In this document: piece by piece, positions 8,736-17,214 of the stretch
Position numbering within the stretch: the stretch's first letter is position 1
Layout: every line of letters starts with the position of its first letter
Source of the DNA: Bryobacter sp.
GTDB taxonomy: Bacteria > Acidobacteriota > Terriglobia > Bryobacterales > Bryobacteraceae
NCBI GenBank assembly: GCA_022843625.1
Contig: JALHNH010000005.1
Location: 124,001 to 188,000, forward strand
Length of the DNA stretch: 64,000 nucleotides
Reading direction: 5' to 3'
Position numbers and translations under genes: made by a program
Notes under the pieces: model-generated
The model's input: only the letters and a program-made list of their open reading frames with translations
Databases searched by the model: none
What the model was told of the DNA's origin: nothing

Positions 8736-11114
8736 GTGAAAATCCTTTCAAGAGCCATCTTTCGCGAAGTTGCATCCAGCGCTCTATTGGGTGTGTTGCT
8801 CTTCACGTTCGTATTGTTCCTGCAGCGTCTTGGAAGCGGAAAGCTGTTCGAGCTTGTGCTACGCAATTCGACAGACTGGCAGACGGCAGTTTATCTGTTC
8901 TTTCTGATCGTTCCTCCAACTTCTCCCTTCACCATCCCGGTTGGAGTGCTGGTGGGCGTGCTGATTGGCTTGAGCCGGATGTCGGGGGACAACGAGATCA
9001 CTGCACTGCGCGCTACGGGTTCGCCTGCCCGGCGGGTTGTCGCTCCTGTGTTGACCTTCGGCTTTCTCGGCTTTTTACTGACGGCTGCCTCTACCACCTG
9101 GCTCACACCCTGGAGCTTGCGCCAGTCCACAAAGCTGATGAACAAGGCCCTGGCTGCTCAGGTGACCGCCGAGATTCAGCCTCGTATTTTTGAGGAAGGG
9201 TTTCCCAATACGGTGCTTTATGTGGGCGACGTGATTGCCGGGCCAACGGTCAAGTGGCGCAAGATTTTCATGGCGGATTTGCGGGCGGCCGATCAACGCA
9301 GTTCGGGCGCTCGTGAACGGAGCGATGAACCTCGCATCCTGCTTGGCGAAGAGGCACTTGCTGTTTCCGACATCAAGAACAACCGCATTCAGCTTGCCAT
9401 GAAGAATGGCAGCACCTACGAGATTGGGAAGAACCCGGCGCAGGACGCTACGTCGTTTTCACCCAGCAGCGATCTCGGCCTACAAGCCAAAGAACCCAAT
9501 GAATACCGCCGGTCTAATAACTTTCTTGAGATGGACACTGTGCCCCTGCTTCGTTTTGTTCAGTCGAAGCCGAGAAAGGAAACCCTCGATGCGCGTCTGG
9601 AACTCAACCAACGCATCGCACTTCCCTTCGCCTGCTTGCTGCTTGCCCTGGTAGGTGTGCCGCTTGGCGTATCGCGGCGCAAGGCAGGTAAGAGTGCGGC
9701 CTTTGTTGTGACGGTTCTGTTGGCCTTTCTCTACTACATGAGCATGATCAGCCTGCAGCAGATGGCGCGGCGGGGTGGCTTGTCGGTAGAGCTTGCAGCC
9801 TGGGGCCCCAACCTGATTTTCGTTCTCCTCGCGGTAATTCTTCTGATGCGGCTTGAGCGGCCCGGGGATCGAGATGTGGTGGGTGCTGTGCAGGCTAGCG
9901 TTTCGAGAGTTTGGTCTCGGTGGAGAGGCGAAAAAGAAGCCAAGGTGCAGCGGACGGCGGCCCAGGCTTTTGAATCTGGTTTCTCTAAAGTGGTTCAGGT
10001 ACCTGGTGTTTCTTTCTTCAGCACGATCATGGACGCCTACGTGCTGCGTACCTTTCTCTTCTACTTCACCCTTCTTCTGGTGAGCTTCGTGATGATGACC
10101 GAAGTTTTCACTTTCTTTGAGCTCCTTGGTGACATCGTCCGTAACAATATCGAAACAGCGAAGACAACGTCTTACCTGATTTTTCTTTCCCCGCAGCTCA
10201 TCTATCAAACAACTCCCGTTAGCGTGCTTGTAGGCGTTTTGGTTACTTTTGGCATCCTGAGCAAATCGAACGAAGTCATAGCCTTCAAGGCCTGTGGGGT
10301 TAGTGTGCACCGGCTTTCGCTTGCCATCCTGGTGGCCAGTCTTTTCATGAGCGCCAGCCTCTTTGCTTTCGATTACTATTACGTCCCTGAGGCCAACCGC
10401 AAACAGGATGCGCTGCGAAGCGAGATCAAGGGGAAGGCCCCTCAGACTTATGTGCAGCCCGACCGCAAATTCATTTTCGGCGAAGGCTGCCGCATCTACT
10501 ATTACAAATTTCTGGATCCCGTTCAAAAAGTAATGGTGAATCCACGCGTCTATGAACTCAACTGCGACACCTTCTCGATGAAGCGCATGATCGCGGCCGA
10601 ACGCGCCCGATGGGAGCCCAATCTCAAGCGATGGGTTTTCCAAAGTGGATACAAGCGCGATTACAAAGGAATCGAAATGGCTGATTACAGCCCTTTTCTC
10701 GACTCCACTGCCACCTTCCCGGAACTGACTGAAACCCCGGATTATTTTCTACAGGAATTGATTCAGGACAAACAGATGAACTTCCACCAGTTGTGGAACT
10801 ACATCCAGACGCTTCAGCAGTCTGGTCTCGACACAACGCGGCTGCAGGTGCAGTACCACAAGAAGTTTGCTGTGCCGCTGTTTGCCTTCATTATGGCCCT
10901 GATTAGCATCCCGTTTGCCTTTATGACGGGCAACCGCGGGGCGATGGCGGGAGTGGGAGTCAGCCTTGGAATCGCCATCGCCTACTGGACCGTCTCTTCA
11001 GTGTTTGAGCAGGTTGGCAACGTGGGACAGCTTCCACCGGCATTGGCCGCCTGGAGTCCTGACGCACTCTTTTCTCTCATCGGAGCCTGGCTTTTGGCTA
11101 GACTTCGTACTTAG
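8736..11114 (+). CDS. LptF-LptG fused LPS-transport permease
   Basis: 792 residues, about twice the normal LptF or LptG length. Residues 1 to about 385 form one complete permease (helices near 14-36, 50-78 and 95-120, then a periplasmic segment, then helices near 290-375, including 'LPFACLLLALVGVPLGVSRR'). Residues from about 424 repeat the layout ('DAYVLRTFLFYFTLLL', a beta-rich periplasmic part, and a final 'VPLFAFIMALISIPFAFMTGNRG'). The two loops 'GVPLGVSRR' and 'SIPFAFMTG' mark equivalent ends of the halves. LptF and LptG form the transmembrane part of LptB2FG, which lifts LPS from the inner membrane. LptB and LptC genes are not in this window. Confidence 0.85.
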   Translation: MKILSRAIFREVASSALLGVLLFTFVLFLQRLGSGKLFELVLRNSTDWQTAVYLFFLIVPPTSPFTIPVGVLVGVLIGLSRMSGDNEITALRATGSPARRVVAPVLTFGFLGFLLTAASTTWLTPWSLRQSTKLMNKALAAQVTAEIQPRIFEEGFPNTVLYVGDVIAGPTVKWRKIFMADLRAADQRSSGARERSDEPRILLGEEALAVSDIKNNRIQLAMKNGSTYEIGKNPAQDATSFSPSSDLGLQAKEPNEYRRSNNFLEMDTVPLLRFVQSKPRKETLDARLELNQRIALPFACLLLALVGVPLGVSRRKAGKSAAFVVTVLLAFLYYMSMISLQQMARRGGLSVELAAWGPNLIFVLLAVILLMRLERPGDRDVVGAVQASVSRVWSRWRGEKEAKVQRTAAQAFESGFSKVVQVPGVSFFSTIMDAYVLRTFLFYFTLLLVSFVMMTEVFTFFELLGDIVRNNIETAKTTSYLIFLSPQLIYQTTPVSVLVGVLVTFGILSKSNEVIAFKACGVSVHRLSLAILVASLFMSASLFAFDYYYVPEANRKQDALRSEIKGKAPQTYVQPDRKFIFGEGCRIYYYKFLDPVQKVMVNPRVYELNCDTFSMKRMIAAERARWEPNLKRWVFQSGYKRDYKGIEMADYSPFLDSTATFPELTETPDYFLQELIQDKQMNFHQLWNYIQTLQQSGLDTTRLQVQYHKKFAVPLFAFIMALISIPFAFMTGNRGAMAGVGVSLGIAIAYWTVSSVFEQVGNVGQLPPALAAWSPDALFSLIGAWLLARLRT

Positions 11115-11135
11115 ACCTTTTTCAATTTCAAATTC

Positions 11136-11714
11136 ATGGCCTCTGCCCCTACCCCAACCATCCTCACTGTCTCTGGCCTGATCGGCAGCGGCAAAACCAG
11201 CGTCTGTCGAGAACTGTCCGCTCTCACCGGCTGGCGCGTCGTCTCTGCGGGCACGATCCTGCGCCGTATGGCTGAAGATCGCGGACTCTCTGTAATCGAG
11301 CTCAACGAGATTGCCAAGACGGACGAATCCATCGACAAGTTGATTGACGATCAGTTGATTGCCTTGCGCGATTCCTCCGAGTCGCTGATTGTCGACTCGA
11401 GACTTGCCTGGCATTTTATTCCCAACTCGTACAAGGTTCATTTGATCGTCGATACTTCGATTGCAGCCAACCGTGTCTTTAACGCGCAGCGCAGCGATGA
11501 ATCGTATGCAACCCCAGAAGCCGCGTATGCGGCCAATGCGCAAAGACAGACCATCGAGAACGAGCGCTTCAAGCAATACTACGGGATCGATTGTGAGGAT
11601 CAATCGAACTACGACCTGATCCTCGATTCAAGCGCTATGTTGCCGACCGAGCTGGCCGCCAGGATGTTGGAAGCGGTGACTAATCGCGATCCTGCAGGTG
11701 CGGATAAGCATTAA
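11136..11714 (+). CDS. Cytidylate-kinase-like P-loop nucleoside kinase
   Basis: 192 residues. A Walker A 'GLIGSGKTS' lies at about 14-22, followed by 'GWRVVSAGTILRRMAEDRGLSVIELNEIA', which is the arrangement of the short archaeal-type cytidylate kinase family (AAA_18/Cytidylate_kin2). A late 'ANAQRQTIENERFKQYYGID' resembles the lid and 'YDLILDSS' the last strand of these kinases. Probable role: phosphorylation of CMP/dCMP or a related substrate in the cytoplasm. It may not be the main cmk. The 3' end overlaps the convergent DapA-family gene by 35 bases. Confidence 0.75.
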   Translation: MASAPTPTILTVSGLIGSGKTSVCRELSALTGWRVVSAGTILRRMAEDRGLSVIELNEIAKTDESIDKLIDDQLIALRDSSESLIVDSRLAWHFIPNSYKVHLIVDTSIAANRVFNAQRSDESYATPEAAYAANAQRQTIENERFKQYYGIDCEDQSNYDLILDSSAMLPTELAARMLEAVTNRDPAGADKH

Positions 11715-12648
11715 GCACGCGGTCGAGTTCTGCAAGTTGACCCGGGCCGAGGCCTTCGTTCGGGTCCAAGCACCAGATGCCTTCGAGTAATCCCTGTCTC
11801 CGCAATACCTCGTGGATGCCCGCGATGCAGCCGTGAAATTGATTGGCCACGTCGAAGATTGCTGCGTTGGCGTCGGTGAGTTGGGCGTTGAGTGTCAGCA
11901 TTTTTTCAGGCACTGGCAAGTGGTGGCGGTGGTAGTGTTTGATTTCGTTCAGAATCTCAACCGCGCGCTGCGTCCAGACGGCCCATTGCCCGAGCAAGCC
12001 GCCCACCATGCGCAGCTTCACGTCCCCAAACTGATACACGGTTAGCAGGTCGTTGATGATGTTGTCGTCATTGCCTGTGTAGATTGCTATCTCGCTGGCC
12101 CGGCCGCTTTCGGCAACGGCACGCATGACGTCGATGGTCTGGTAGCGGTGGAAGGGTGCCACCTTGATGGCAACCACGTTATCTATCTCGGCGAAGCGCC
12201 GCCAGAAGCTGTAGGAAAGCACACGGCCGCCGACGGCTGGCTGCAGATAGAAGCCGACGACAGGGATCGTCTCAGAGACGGACTTTGCGTAGGCGAGCAT
12301 CTCGTCTTCAGTTGAGTTGCGGAAGGGGGCGAGGCTCAGCAGCCCTGCGTCATAGCCAAGTTTTGCTGCCAGATCGGCTTCGTTTGATGCGCAGACCCCG
12401 GCGATGGCAAGTCTCCCGGTGGGCTTCCATTCTTCGATGGCCATCTTGAGGACTGGCTCAAGCAGCCCGTGTTCTCTGATGGCAAACTGCGTTGTGTGGA
12501 CAGCGACGGCGATGCCACCAGCTCCTGCTCTGGCGTAGTAGCGGGTGAGGCCGCGTTGATTGGCTTCGTTGAGTTGACGGCCTGCTGTGAGAGCGAGTGG
12601 GTGGGCTGGAATCACCAACCCCTCGAAGAGTCGAGACCGGAGCGACAT
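11680..12648 (-). CDS. DapA (dihydrodipicolinate synthase) family aldolase/lyase
   Basis: 322 residues with the class I TIM-barrel pattern of the DHDPS/N-acetylneuraminate lyase family: 'GLVIPAHPLALTA', 'GAGGIAVAVHTTQFAIREH', 'VVGFYLQPAVGGRVLSYSFW' and 'VVAIKVAPFHRYQTIDVM', where the Lys of 'AIKVAP' is the likely Schiff-base residue. It is more divergent than true DapA and lies in an operon with an NAD-epimerase and a GNAT protein, so a role in sugar-acid or 2-keto-acid breakdown is likelier than lysine synthesis (inference). The ATG shares one base with the upstream TAA (TAATG). Confidence 0.8.
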   Translation of the reverse strand: MSLRSRLFEGLVIPAHPLALTAGRQLNEANQRGLTRYYARAGAGGIAVAVHTTQFAIREHGLLEPVLKMAIEEWKPTGRLAIAGVCASNEADLAAKLGYDAGLLSLAPFRNSTEDEMLAYAKSVSETIPVVGFYLQPAVGGRVLSYSFWRRFAEIDNVVAIKVAPFHRYQTIDVMRAVAESGRASEIAIYTGNDDNIINDLLTVYQFGDVKLRMVGGLLGQWAVWTQRAVEILNEIKHYHRHHLPVPEKMLTLNAQLTDANAAIFDVANQFHGCIAGIHEVLRRQGLLEGIWCLDPNEGLGPGQLAELDRVLNAYPHLQDRD

Positions 12649-13685
12649 TAAAACTTACCGTCCCGGGCTTCAAAATGGGTGGGTTTGCCGAGGGAGCGGC
12701 CGCCGGATTCAATCCAGCTTGCGGTCCACTCAAAGGTCTGGAGCCAGGTTACCTGTGGGGGGCCGAAGAGGGCGTGGGCTTTTGCGCCGTCGTTGAGCAG
12801 AGCGGTTTCGGCTTCGGTGCCGGTGAACTCGATGGTTTTATTCCAGCGATTGCCGAAGGCGATGGCGATGTCGCGGACTTTCAGGATCTCTGGCCCGGCA
12901 ATGTTTAGAACCGAAGCGGGTGAGGTGGCAAGCGGTAATGATTGCAAGACATAGGAGTTGGCATCGCCCTGCCAGATGAAGTTTACTGCTGGCATGGAGA
13001 CGTCGATGGGTTCGTTTTGCCAGACCTTCTGGCCGAGGTCTGCGAGGATGCCGTAACGGGGTTCGAGGGCGTAGTTGAGTCGCAGGTTGATGACCTTGGC
13101 CCCGTAGGCGTTGGCTCCGTATTCAAACATGCGCTCGCGGCCGAGTACGGATTGAGCGTATTCGCCCACGGGCCCGACGGGGGTGGATTCACTGGCTCCG
13201 CGGGAGCTGACCGGTACGAGCGGGTAAATGTTGCCGCTGGACAGGGCAGCGATGCGGGAGTGGCGGAAGCGATCGACGACCAGGCCGGGGAGGAAGACGT
13301 TCATGGCCCAGGTGAGGGAAGCGTTGCCAGAGGAGCCGAACTTGCGGCCGGCGAGGTAGATGACGTTTTCGGCGTCGGGGAGCCGATGCAGCGCGCCGTG
13401 TTCGAGCAGATCTTCGCTCAGGATTTTGATGCCAGCAGCGATTAGCGACTCGCGGGTGCGGTCTTCGCTGAATCGGGATACAGCCAGTACCTGCTGACTG
13501 GAGCCGACTGCGTTGATCGCCTTCTGGATGCGCATGGCCAGAGTGGGACCCATCTTGCCGCCTGCTCCGAGAATCAGGAAATTGCCGGGTAATGATTGCA
13601 CCAGAGCGATATCAGCTTCGCTTGGGTGAGAGAGGGTGTTTTCGAGGGCGGCCTCGTCGCGAAATCCTTGCATTCTTTTAACCAT
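12648..13685 (-). CDS. NAD-dependent epimerase/dehydratase family protein
   Basis: 345 residues. The Rossmann motif is 'ILGAGGKMGPT' (about 37-47), and 'NVIYLAGRKFG' and 'IAALSSGNIYP' follow the extended-SDR order. The usual catalytic YxxxK is not intact: at the expected place the sequence is 'EYAQSVLGRERMFE', with Tyr present but Val at the Lys position. This suggests a non-canonical SDR or a changed reaction. The start overlaps the stop of the upstream GNAT gene by 8 bases; a second Met four codons in is possible. Probably acts on a nucleotide-free sugar or sugar acid with the DapA-like partner. Confidence 0.8.
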   Translation of the reverse strand: MVKRMQGFRDEAALENTLSHPSEADIALVQSLPGNFLILGAGGKMGPTLAMRIQKAINAVGSSQQVLAVSRFSEDRTRESLIAAGIKILSEDLLEHGALHRLPDAENVIYLAGRKFGSSGNASLTWAMNVFLPGLVVDRFRHSRIAALSSGNIYPLVPVSSRGASESTPVGPVGEYAQSVLGRERMFEYGANAYGAKVINLRLNYALEPRYGILADLGQKVWQNEPIDVSMPAVNFIWQGDANSYVLQSLPLATSPASVLNIAGPEILKVRDIAIAFGNRWNKTIEFTGTEAETALLNDGAKAHALFGPPQVTWLQTFEWTASWIESGGRSLGKPTHFEARDGKF

Positions 13686-14439
13686 ACTCGAAGCCTGCGA
13701 TGCCGAGGCAACTATGTGCGGGTGGGGGCAGGGCCTGGCCTAGAAACATGCGAGTCAAGTGCCGGGTTGGAGTGAGCCCCTGTTCGGTGGCGAGGCGTGT
13801 GGCCAAGGGGTTTTGCGGAAACAAGTCCCAGTAGAGCGAGGCTTCGCGCGGGATTTGGGTGAGCAGTTCTTCTGCATCGGATTCGTCTTCGGCGACAAAG
13901 GGCCCGGCGTAGTTGGCCAGATGCCCCGGGCGCAGCAGCAGATAGGCATCTTCTCTCGAATGCACAGTGCTTTCGGCGGCCAGGGCTTCAATCACGCTGG
14001 TGGTCTGAATGGGAGTGGGCAGATGGAAGGGCAACTGGGTGCCAGGACGCGACCAGCGCTCGATTGGGCACTGATCCTCAAAGCCGAAGCTGCGATAGAG
14101 TGGCGCGCCCATGGTGGTTGCGTCCAGGCCAACGGTTGCGATGTTGCGGGCTTTCAGAAGATCGAGGATGGTTGACAGGAGTTTGCGGGCGAGGCCTTTG
14201 CCGCGATGCTCCGGCAGGGTGAGTACCATGCCGATCCAGGCCAGATCGTCGTCGTAGGTGATGGCCGTTGCGGTTGCTGCAAGGCTACCGTCCATCTCGA
14301 TGCCCCAACAAAGGCCGGGGCTGAGGGTGATCAGGCGCTGCCAATCGGCAGGGGTTTGGTTCCATCCGGCGGCCTGGCTCAGGCGCATCATGGCGTCGAG
14401 CGGAAACAGATGCAACTCACGTGGTGTCAAAATCGTCAC
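13678..14439 (-). CDS. GNAT-family N-acetyltransferase
   Basis: 253 residues starting at GTG 14439. The acetyl-CoA motif A 'VLTLPEHRGKGLARKLL' is clear, and 'APLYRSFGFEDQ' is the typical GNAT C-terminal strand-helix. The C-terminal third (about 145-253) is an extra region that may hold a second, degenerate GNAT fold. It is the first gene of the GNAT-epimerase-DapA operon; the substrate is unknown. The start is 9 bases from the divergent DUF4139 start with no Shine-Dalgarno upstream, so its mRNA may be leaderless or its true start may lie further in (Met17/18). Confidence 0.78.
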   Translation of the reverse strand: MTILTPRELHLFPLDAMMRLSQAAGWNQTPADWQRLITLSPGLCWGIEMDGSLAATATAITYDDDLAWIGMVLTLPEHRGKGLARKLLSTILDLLKARNIATVGLDATTMGAPLYRSFGFEDQCPIERWSRPGTQLPFHLPTPIQTTSVIEALAAESTVHSREDAYLLLRPGHLANYAGPFVAEDESDAEELLTQIPREASLYWDLFPQNPLATRLATEQGLTPTRHLTRMFLGQALPPPAHSCLGIAGFEYG

Positions 14440-14444
14440 AGGAG
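14440..14444 (+). promoter_or_regulatory. Shine-Dalgarno deciding the DUF4139 gene start
   Basis: AGGAG lies 4 bases before ATG 14449 and directly next to the start codon of the divergent GNAT gene. It supports 14449 over a longer frame beginning at 14206 inside the GNAT gene. Confidence 0.7.
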
Positions 14445-14448
14445 TATT

Positions 14449-16437
14449 ATGCGCCAGACCGTGAGTGTTCTAAGTATTGCGCTGCTTGTGCAGAGTTTGC
14501 CAGCCGCCGAATTGCCCGTGAGAAAGGTGATTCTGTATAAGCACGGGATTGGGTATTTCGAGCGAGGCGGGGAGATTCCGGCAGGGCAGTCGGCCCGGCT
14601 TGACTTTAAAGCCAATGAGATGAACGATGTGTTGAAGTCGCTCACGATCAACGATCTGACGGGGAACTCGGTCGCTGGAGTTCGTTATGACTCGAGCATG
14701 CCGCTGGCTTCGAAGCTCGCAGAATTTCCCTTTAAGCTTGGGGAACGCACGCCGCTGACGGATTTTCTCGATCAGCTAAAGGGGGCAAAGATTGAGCTGA
14801 AACTGGGGCAGGGAAGTGTGAGCGGGCAGATTGTTGGGGCTCGGGTGGCGCAGAGCCGGGAGCGCTCGCAAACCAGCACGGACGTTTTGAGCCTGCTGAC
14901 TTCGAACGGGGATATCGCCACCTACGATCTTGGTTCGATTACTTCTATGCGGCTGAGCGACCCGGAATTGCAATTGCAGTTGAGCGAATACTTGAAGAGC
15001 TTGAACGTGAGCCGGAGCCGGGAGCAGAAAAGCGTTTACGTGGATTCGGCGAAGGATGCAGCGCGAAAGTTGAGTGTTGCTTATACGATTCCGATGCCGG
15101 TTTGGAAGTCGAGCTACCGGCTGGTGCTGGATGCTGGGGCTTCGAAGAAGCCGATGCTGGAGGGCTGGGCGATTATCGACAACACGACCAGTGAGGATTG
15201 GACGAAGGTAGATTTGAGTGTGATCTCGGGGCGGCCGATCAGCTTTATCTCGAAGCTGTACGAGCCGAAGTTTTTGCAGCGGCAGGTGGCTGAGCTGGCG
15301 GAGGATCAGCCGCTGGCGCCCAAGACTTATGCGATGGCGGCTCCAGCGGCGCCGCCTCAAACGGTTGGGCGAGGTGGTGGGATGGTGATGGACAAGTATG
15401 CCCCAAATGCAGGATTGATGACTTCGGAGTCTATGGCCTCTGTCTCCAGTGTGCAAATGGAAACGAGTACGCGGGAAGCGGGTGAGTTGTTTGAATACAA
15501 GTTTGGCCAACCTGTCACCGTCAAGCGCAATGAATCGATCATGCTGCCGTTTGTGCAGCAGGAAATCAACGCTAGAAAGCTGTTAATCTACACCGAGTTT
15601 TCATCCAGTCAGAATCCGTTGAATTCCGCGGAGCTGACGAACTCGACGGGCAAGACCCTCGACGGTGGCCCTTTGAGTGTTTACGATGGCGGTGTCTATG
15701 CGGGCGAAGCTCTAGTGAACACGTTCAAGCCCGGCGACAAGCGGCTGTTGAGCTATGCCAGCGACCTCGGAACGCGTGTGATCGAAGACAGCAACGATGC
15801 TCCCGAGGTGTTGCGCGCAGTGAAAGCTAGTGGCGGCGTCATCACTGTGAGCACAACCAGTGAGATGACCAAGACCTACAAGATCTCGAATGTAGATCGC
15901 AAAGTGAAGACCCTGATTCTTGAGCACTCGATACGTGCCGATCACAAGCTGCTGGGCGTAAAACCGGCTGAGCAGACTCCTAGTCATTACCGGTTTGAAG
16001 TAAAGCTCACCGGCGAGGCCAACCAGACCTTTACCGTCAAAGAAGAACGATCTTTGAACGAACAAATGCAAATCAGTGAGGTCAATGACGAGCAGATCGG
16101 CGTTTGGCTTGCTTCCAACCGCCTGTCGCCCGAGGCGAAGCAGATTATGAGCGGCATCGCAGCGCTGCGCCGACAGGTGGCCGAATCGAATCGTGCGATT
16201 CAGGCGATGAATCAGCAGGTCACCGAATCCACCGCAGATCAGGAACGAGTGAGGCGGAATCTTTCGAGCCTGAACTCGGTATCCGGCCAAACAGAGCGGG
16301 TGCAGAAGTATGCTTCTGACCTGGCGAATCTTGATGGCAAAATCGTGACTCTGCGTGACCAGATTGCCGCTGAGACCAAAAAACGCGATGGTTTGAATCA
16401 ACAATTGGCCCAGAGAATCGAATCCGCAAATTTTTGA
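14449..16437 (+). CDS. DUF4139-domain exported protein
   Basis: 662 residues from the ATG with a strong Shine-Dalgarno. A signal peptide (MRQTVSVLSIALLVQSLPAA) precedes 'LPVRKVILYKHGIGYFERGGEI', the usual beginning of DUF4139/MuiA-like proteins, and the 'MPVWKSSYRLVL' and 'WTKVDLSVISGRPISF' blocks of DUF4139 follow. The C-terminus (about 555-660) is predicted coiled coil ('IAALRRQVAESNRAIQAMNQQV'). The family is beta-rich and extracytoplasmic; its function is not established. It is followed 47 bases later by another exported gene. Confidence 0.8.
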   Translation: MRQTVSVLSIALLVQSLPAAELPVRKVILYKHGIGYFERGGEIPAGQSARLDFKANEMNDVLKSLTINDLTGNSVAGVRYDSSMPLASKLAEFPFKLGERTPLTDFLDQLKGAKIELKLGQGSVSGQIVGARVAQSRERSQTSTDVLSLLTSNGDIATYDLGSITSMRLSDPELQLQLSEYLKSLNVSRSREQKSVYVDSAKDAARKLSVAYTIPMPVWKSSYRLVLDAGASKKPMLEGWAIIDNTTSEDWTKVDLSVISGRPISFISKLYEPKFLQRQVAELAEDQPLAPKTYAMAAPAAPPQTVGRGGGMVMDKYAPNAGLMTSESMASVSSVQMETSTREAGELFEYKFGQPVTVKRNESIMLPFVQQEINARKLLIYTEFSSSQNPLNSAELTNSTGKTLDGGPLSVYDGGVYAGEALVNTFKPGDKRLLSYASDLGTRVIEDSNDAPEVLRAVKASGGVITVSTTSEMTKTYKISNVDRKVKTLILEHSIRADHKLLGVKPAEQTPSHYRFEVKLTGEANQTFTVKEERSLNEQMQISEVNDEQIGVWLASNRLSPEAKQIMSGIAALRRQVAESNRAIQAMNQQVTESTADQERVRRNLSSLNSVSGQTERVQKYASDLANLDGKIVTLRDQIAAETKKRDGLNQQLAQRIESANF

Positions 16438-16470
16438 GTAACAGCATCAAGTTTTGACGCACATAGAATC

Positions 16471-16475
16471 AGGAG
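16471..16475 (+). promoter_or_regulatory. Shine-Dalgarno supporting a TTG start
   Basis: AGGAG ends nine bases before TTG 16485, where a clean signal peptide begins. No ATG lies nearby in this frame, so the TTG start is well supported. Confidence 0.6.
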
Positions 16476-16484
16476 ATCTCTATT

Positions 16485-17201
16485 TTGAAAAACTTGATTC
16501 TTGCCAGCGCCCTGAGCGCAGTAGCCTTATTGGCGCAACCGAGCAGCGAGGTGCAGTTTAGCGACTGTACCGAATACATTGGAGCCGGGTGGGTGCCACT
16601 GGCTCAGGCAGCGCCTTTTGTGCCGAATACCTTTCAGCTCTTGACGAACGGCCCACAGGCCTTGCTGGTGACCCGGGCGGCGGAGTGCCAATCGGTTGTG
16701 ATCGACAATTCAAAGCCTGAAGCCGCCCGACTGTCACAAATTGGCGTCAGCGTTGTTTCTCCAGACGGCACAGGAAACATCAACAACTACACCGTCATCT
16801 ATGTCACCAACAGCAAGCGCCTGGCGCAGCGTCTGGAACGGGCGGGACTGCCAGTCAAGGTGGATGAAGATCTCGCCTATGAAGTGAATGCGGGCAATCT
16901 CTTCGTTGATGTTTCACCCGAAGATGGCCCGGCATTTTTCTTCAATGGAGCCGTGACCGATCCCGCTCCCAACACGGGTGATGCGTTTCTGGCTAACTGG
17001 TGGTATGAGAGCAAGCGTGGCCGGATGAAGATGGCTACCAATATCCCGAATATCGCTTTTGGCGCTGGTGCTGTCACAATCTTTAGTCGCAAAGACGCGC
17101 CAGTCGGCAAGTTAATCAACGGGAATTCGTTCTCAGCCTTCGGTGTCTTTAACGTTCGAGGCAAATTTGCAACCGGACGCATGGAAGTTACCGTTCGCTA
17201 G
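16485..17201 (+). CDS. Exported protein of unknown function
   Basis: 238 residues starting at TTG with a Shine-Dalgarno upstream. A signal peptide (MKNLILASALSAVALLAQP) is followed by a mature domain with two Cys (in 'SDCTEYIG' and 'AAECQSVV') that could form a disulfide. 'YIGAGWVPLAQAAPFVPNTFQLL' and the long beta-rich remainder resemble small-molecule-binding barrels, but I cannot assign a family. Codon use matches its neighbours. It lies downstream of the DUF4139 gene in the same direction and may be co-transcribed with it. Confidence 0.65.
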   Translation: MKNLILASALSAVALLAQPSSEVQFSDCTEYIGAGWVPLAQAAPFVPNTFQLLTNGPQALLVTRAAECQSVVIDNSKPEAARLSQIGVSVVSPDGTGNINNYTVIYVTNSKRLAQRLERAGLPVKVDEDLAYEVNAGNLFVDVSPEDGPAFFFNGAVTDPAPNTGDAFLANWWYESKRGRMKMATNIPNIAFGAGAVTIFSRKDAPVGKLINGNSFSAFGVFNVRGKFATGRMEVTVR

Positions 17202-17214
17202 CTAAAATAGAAAG

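Noticed and set aside
9480-10643. Long open frame (387 codons) on the minus strand
   Set aside because: It runs antisense to the LptF-LptG gene, has a composition typical of a shadow frame and no recognisable domain or ribosome-binding site.
14206-14448. N-terminal extension of the DUF4139 frame
   Set aside because: It lies inside the opposite GNAT gene; the ATG at 14449 has a perfect Shine-Dalgarno and a signal peptide directly after it.
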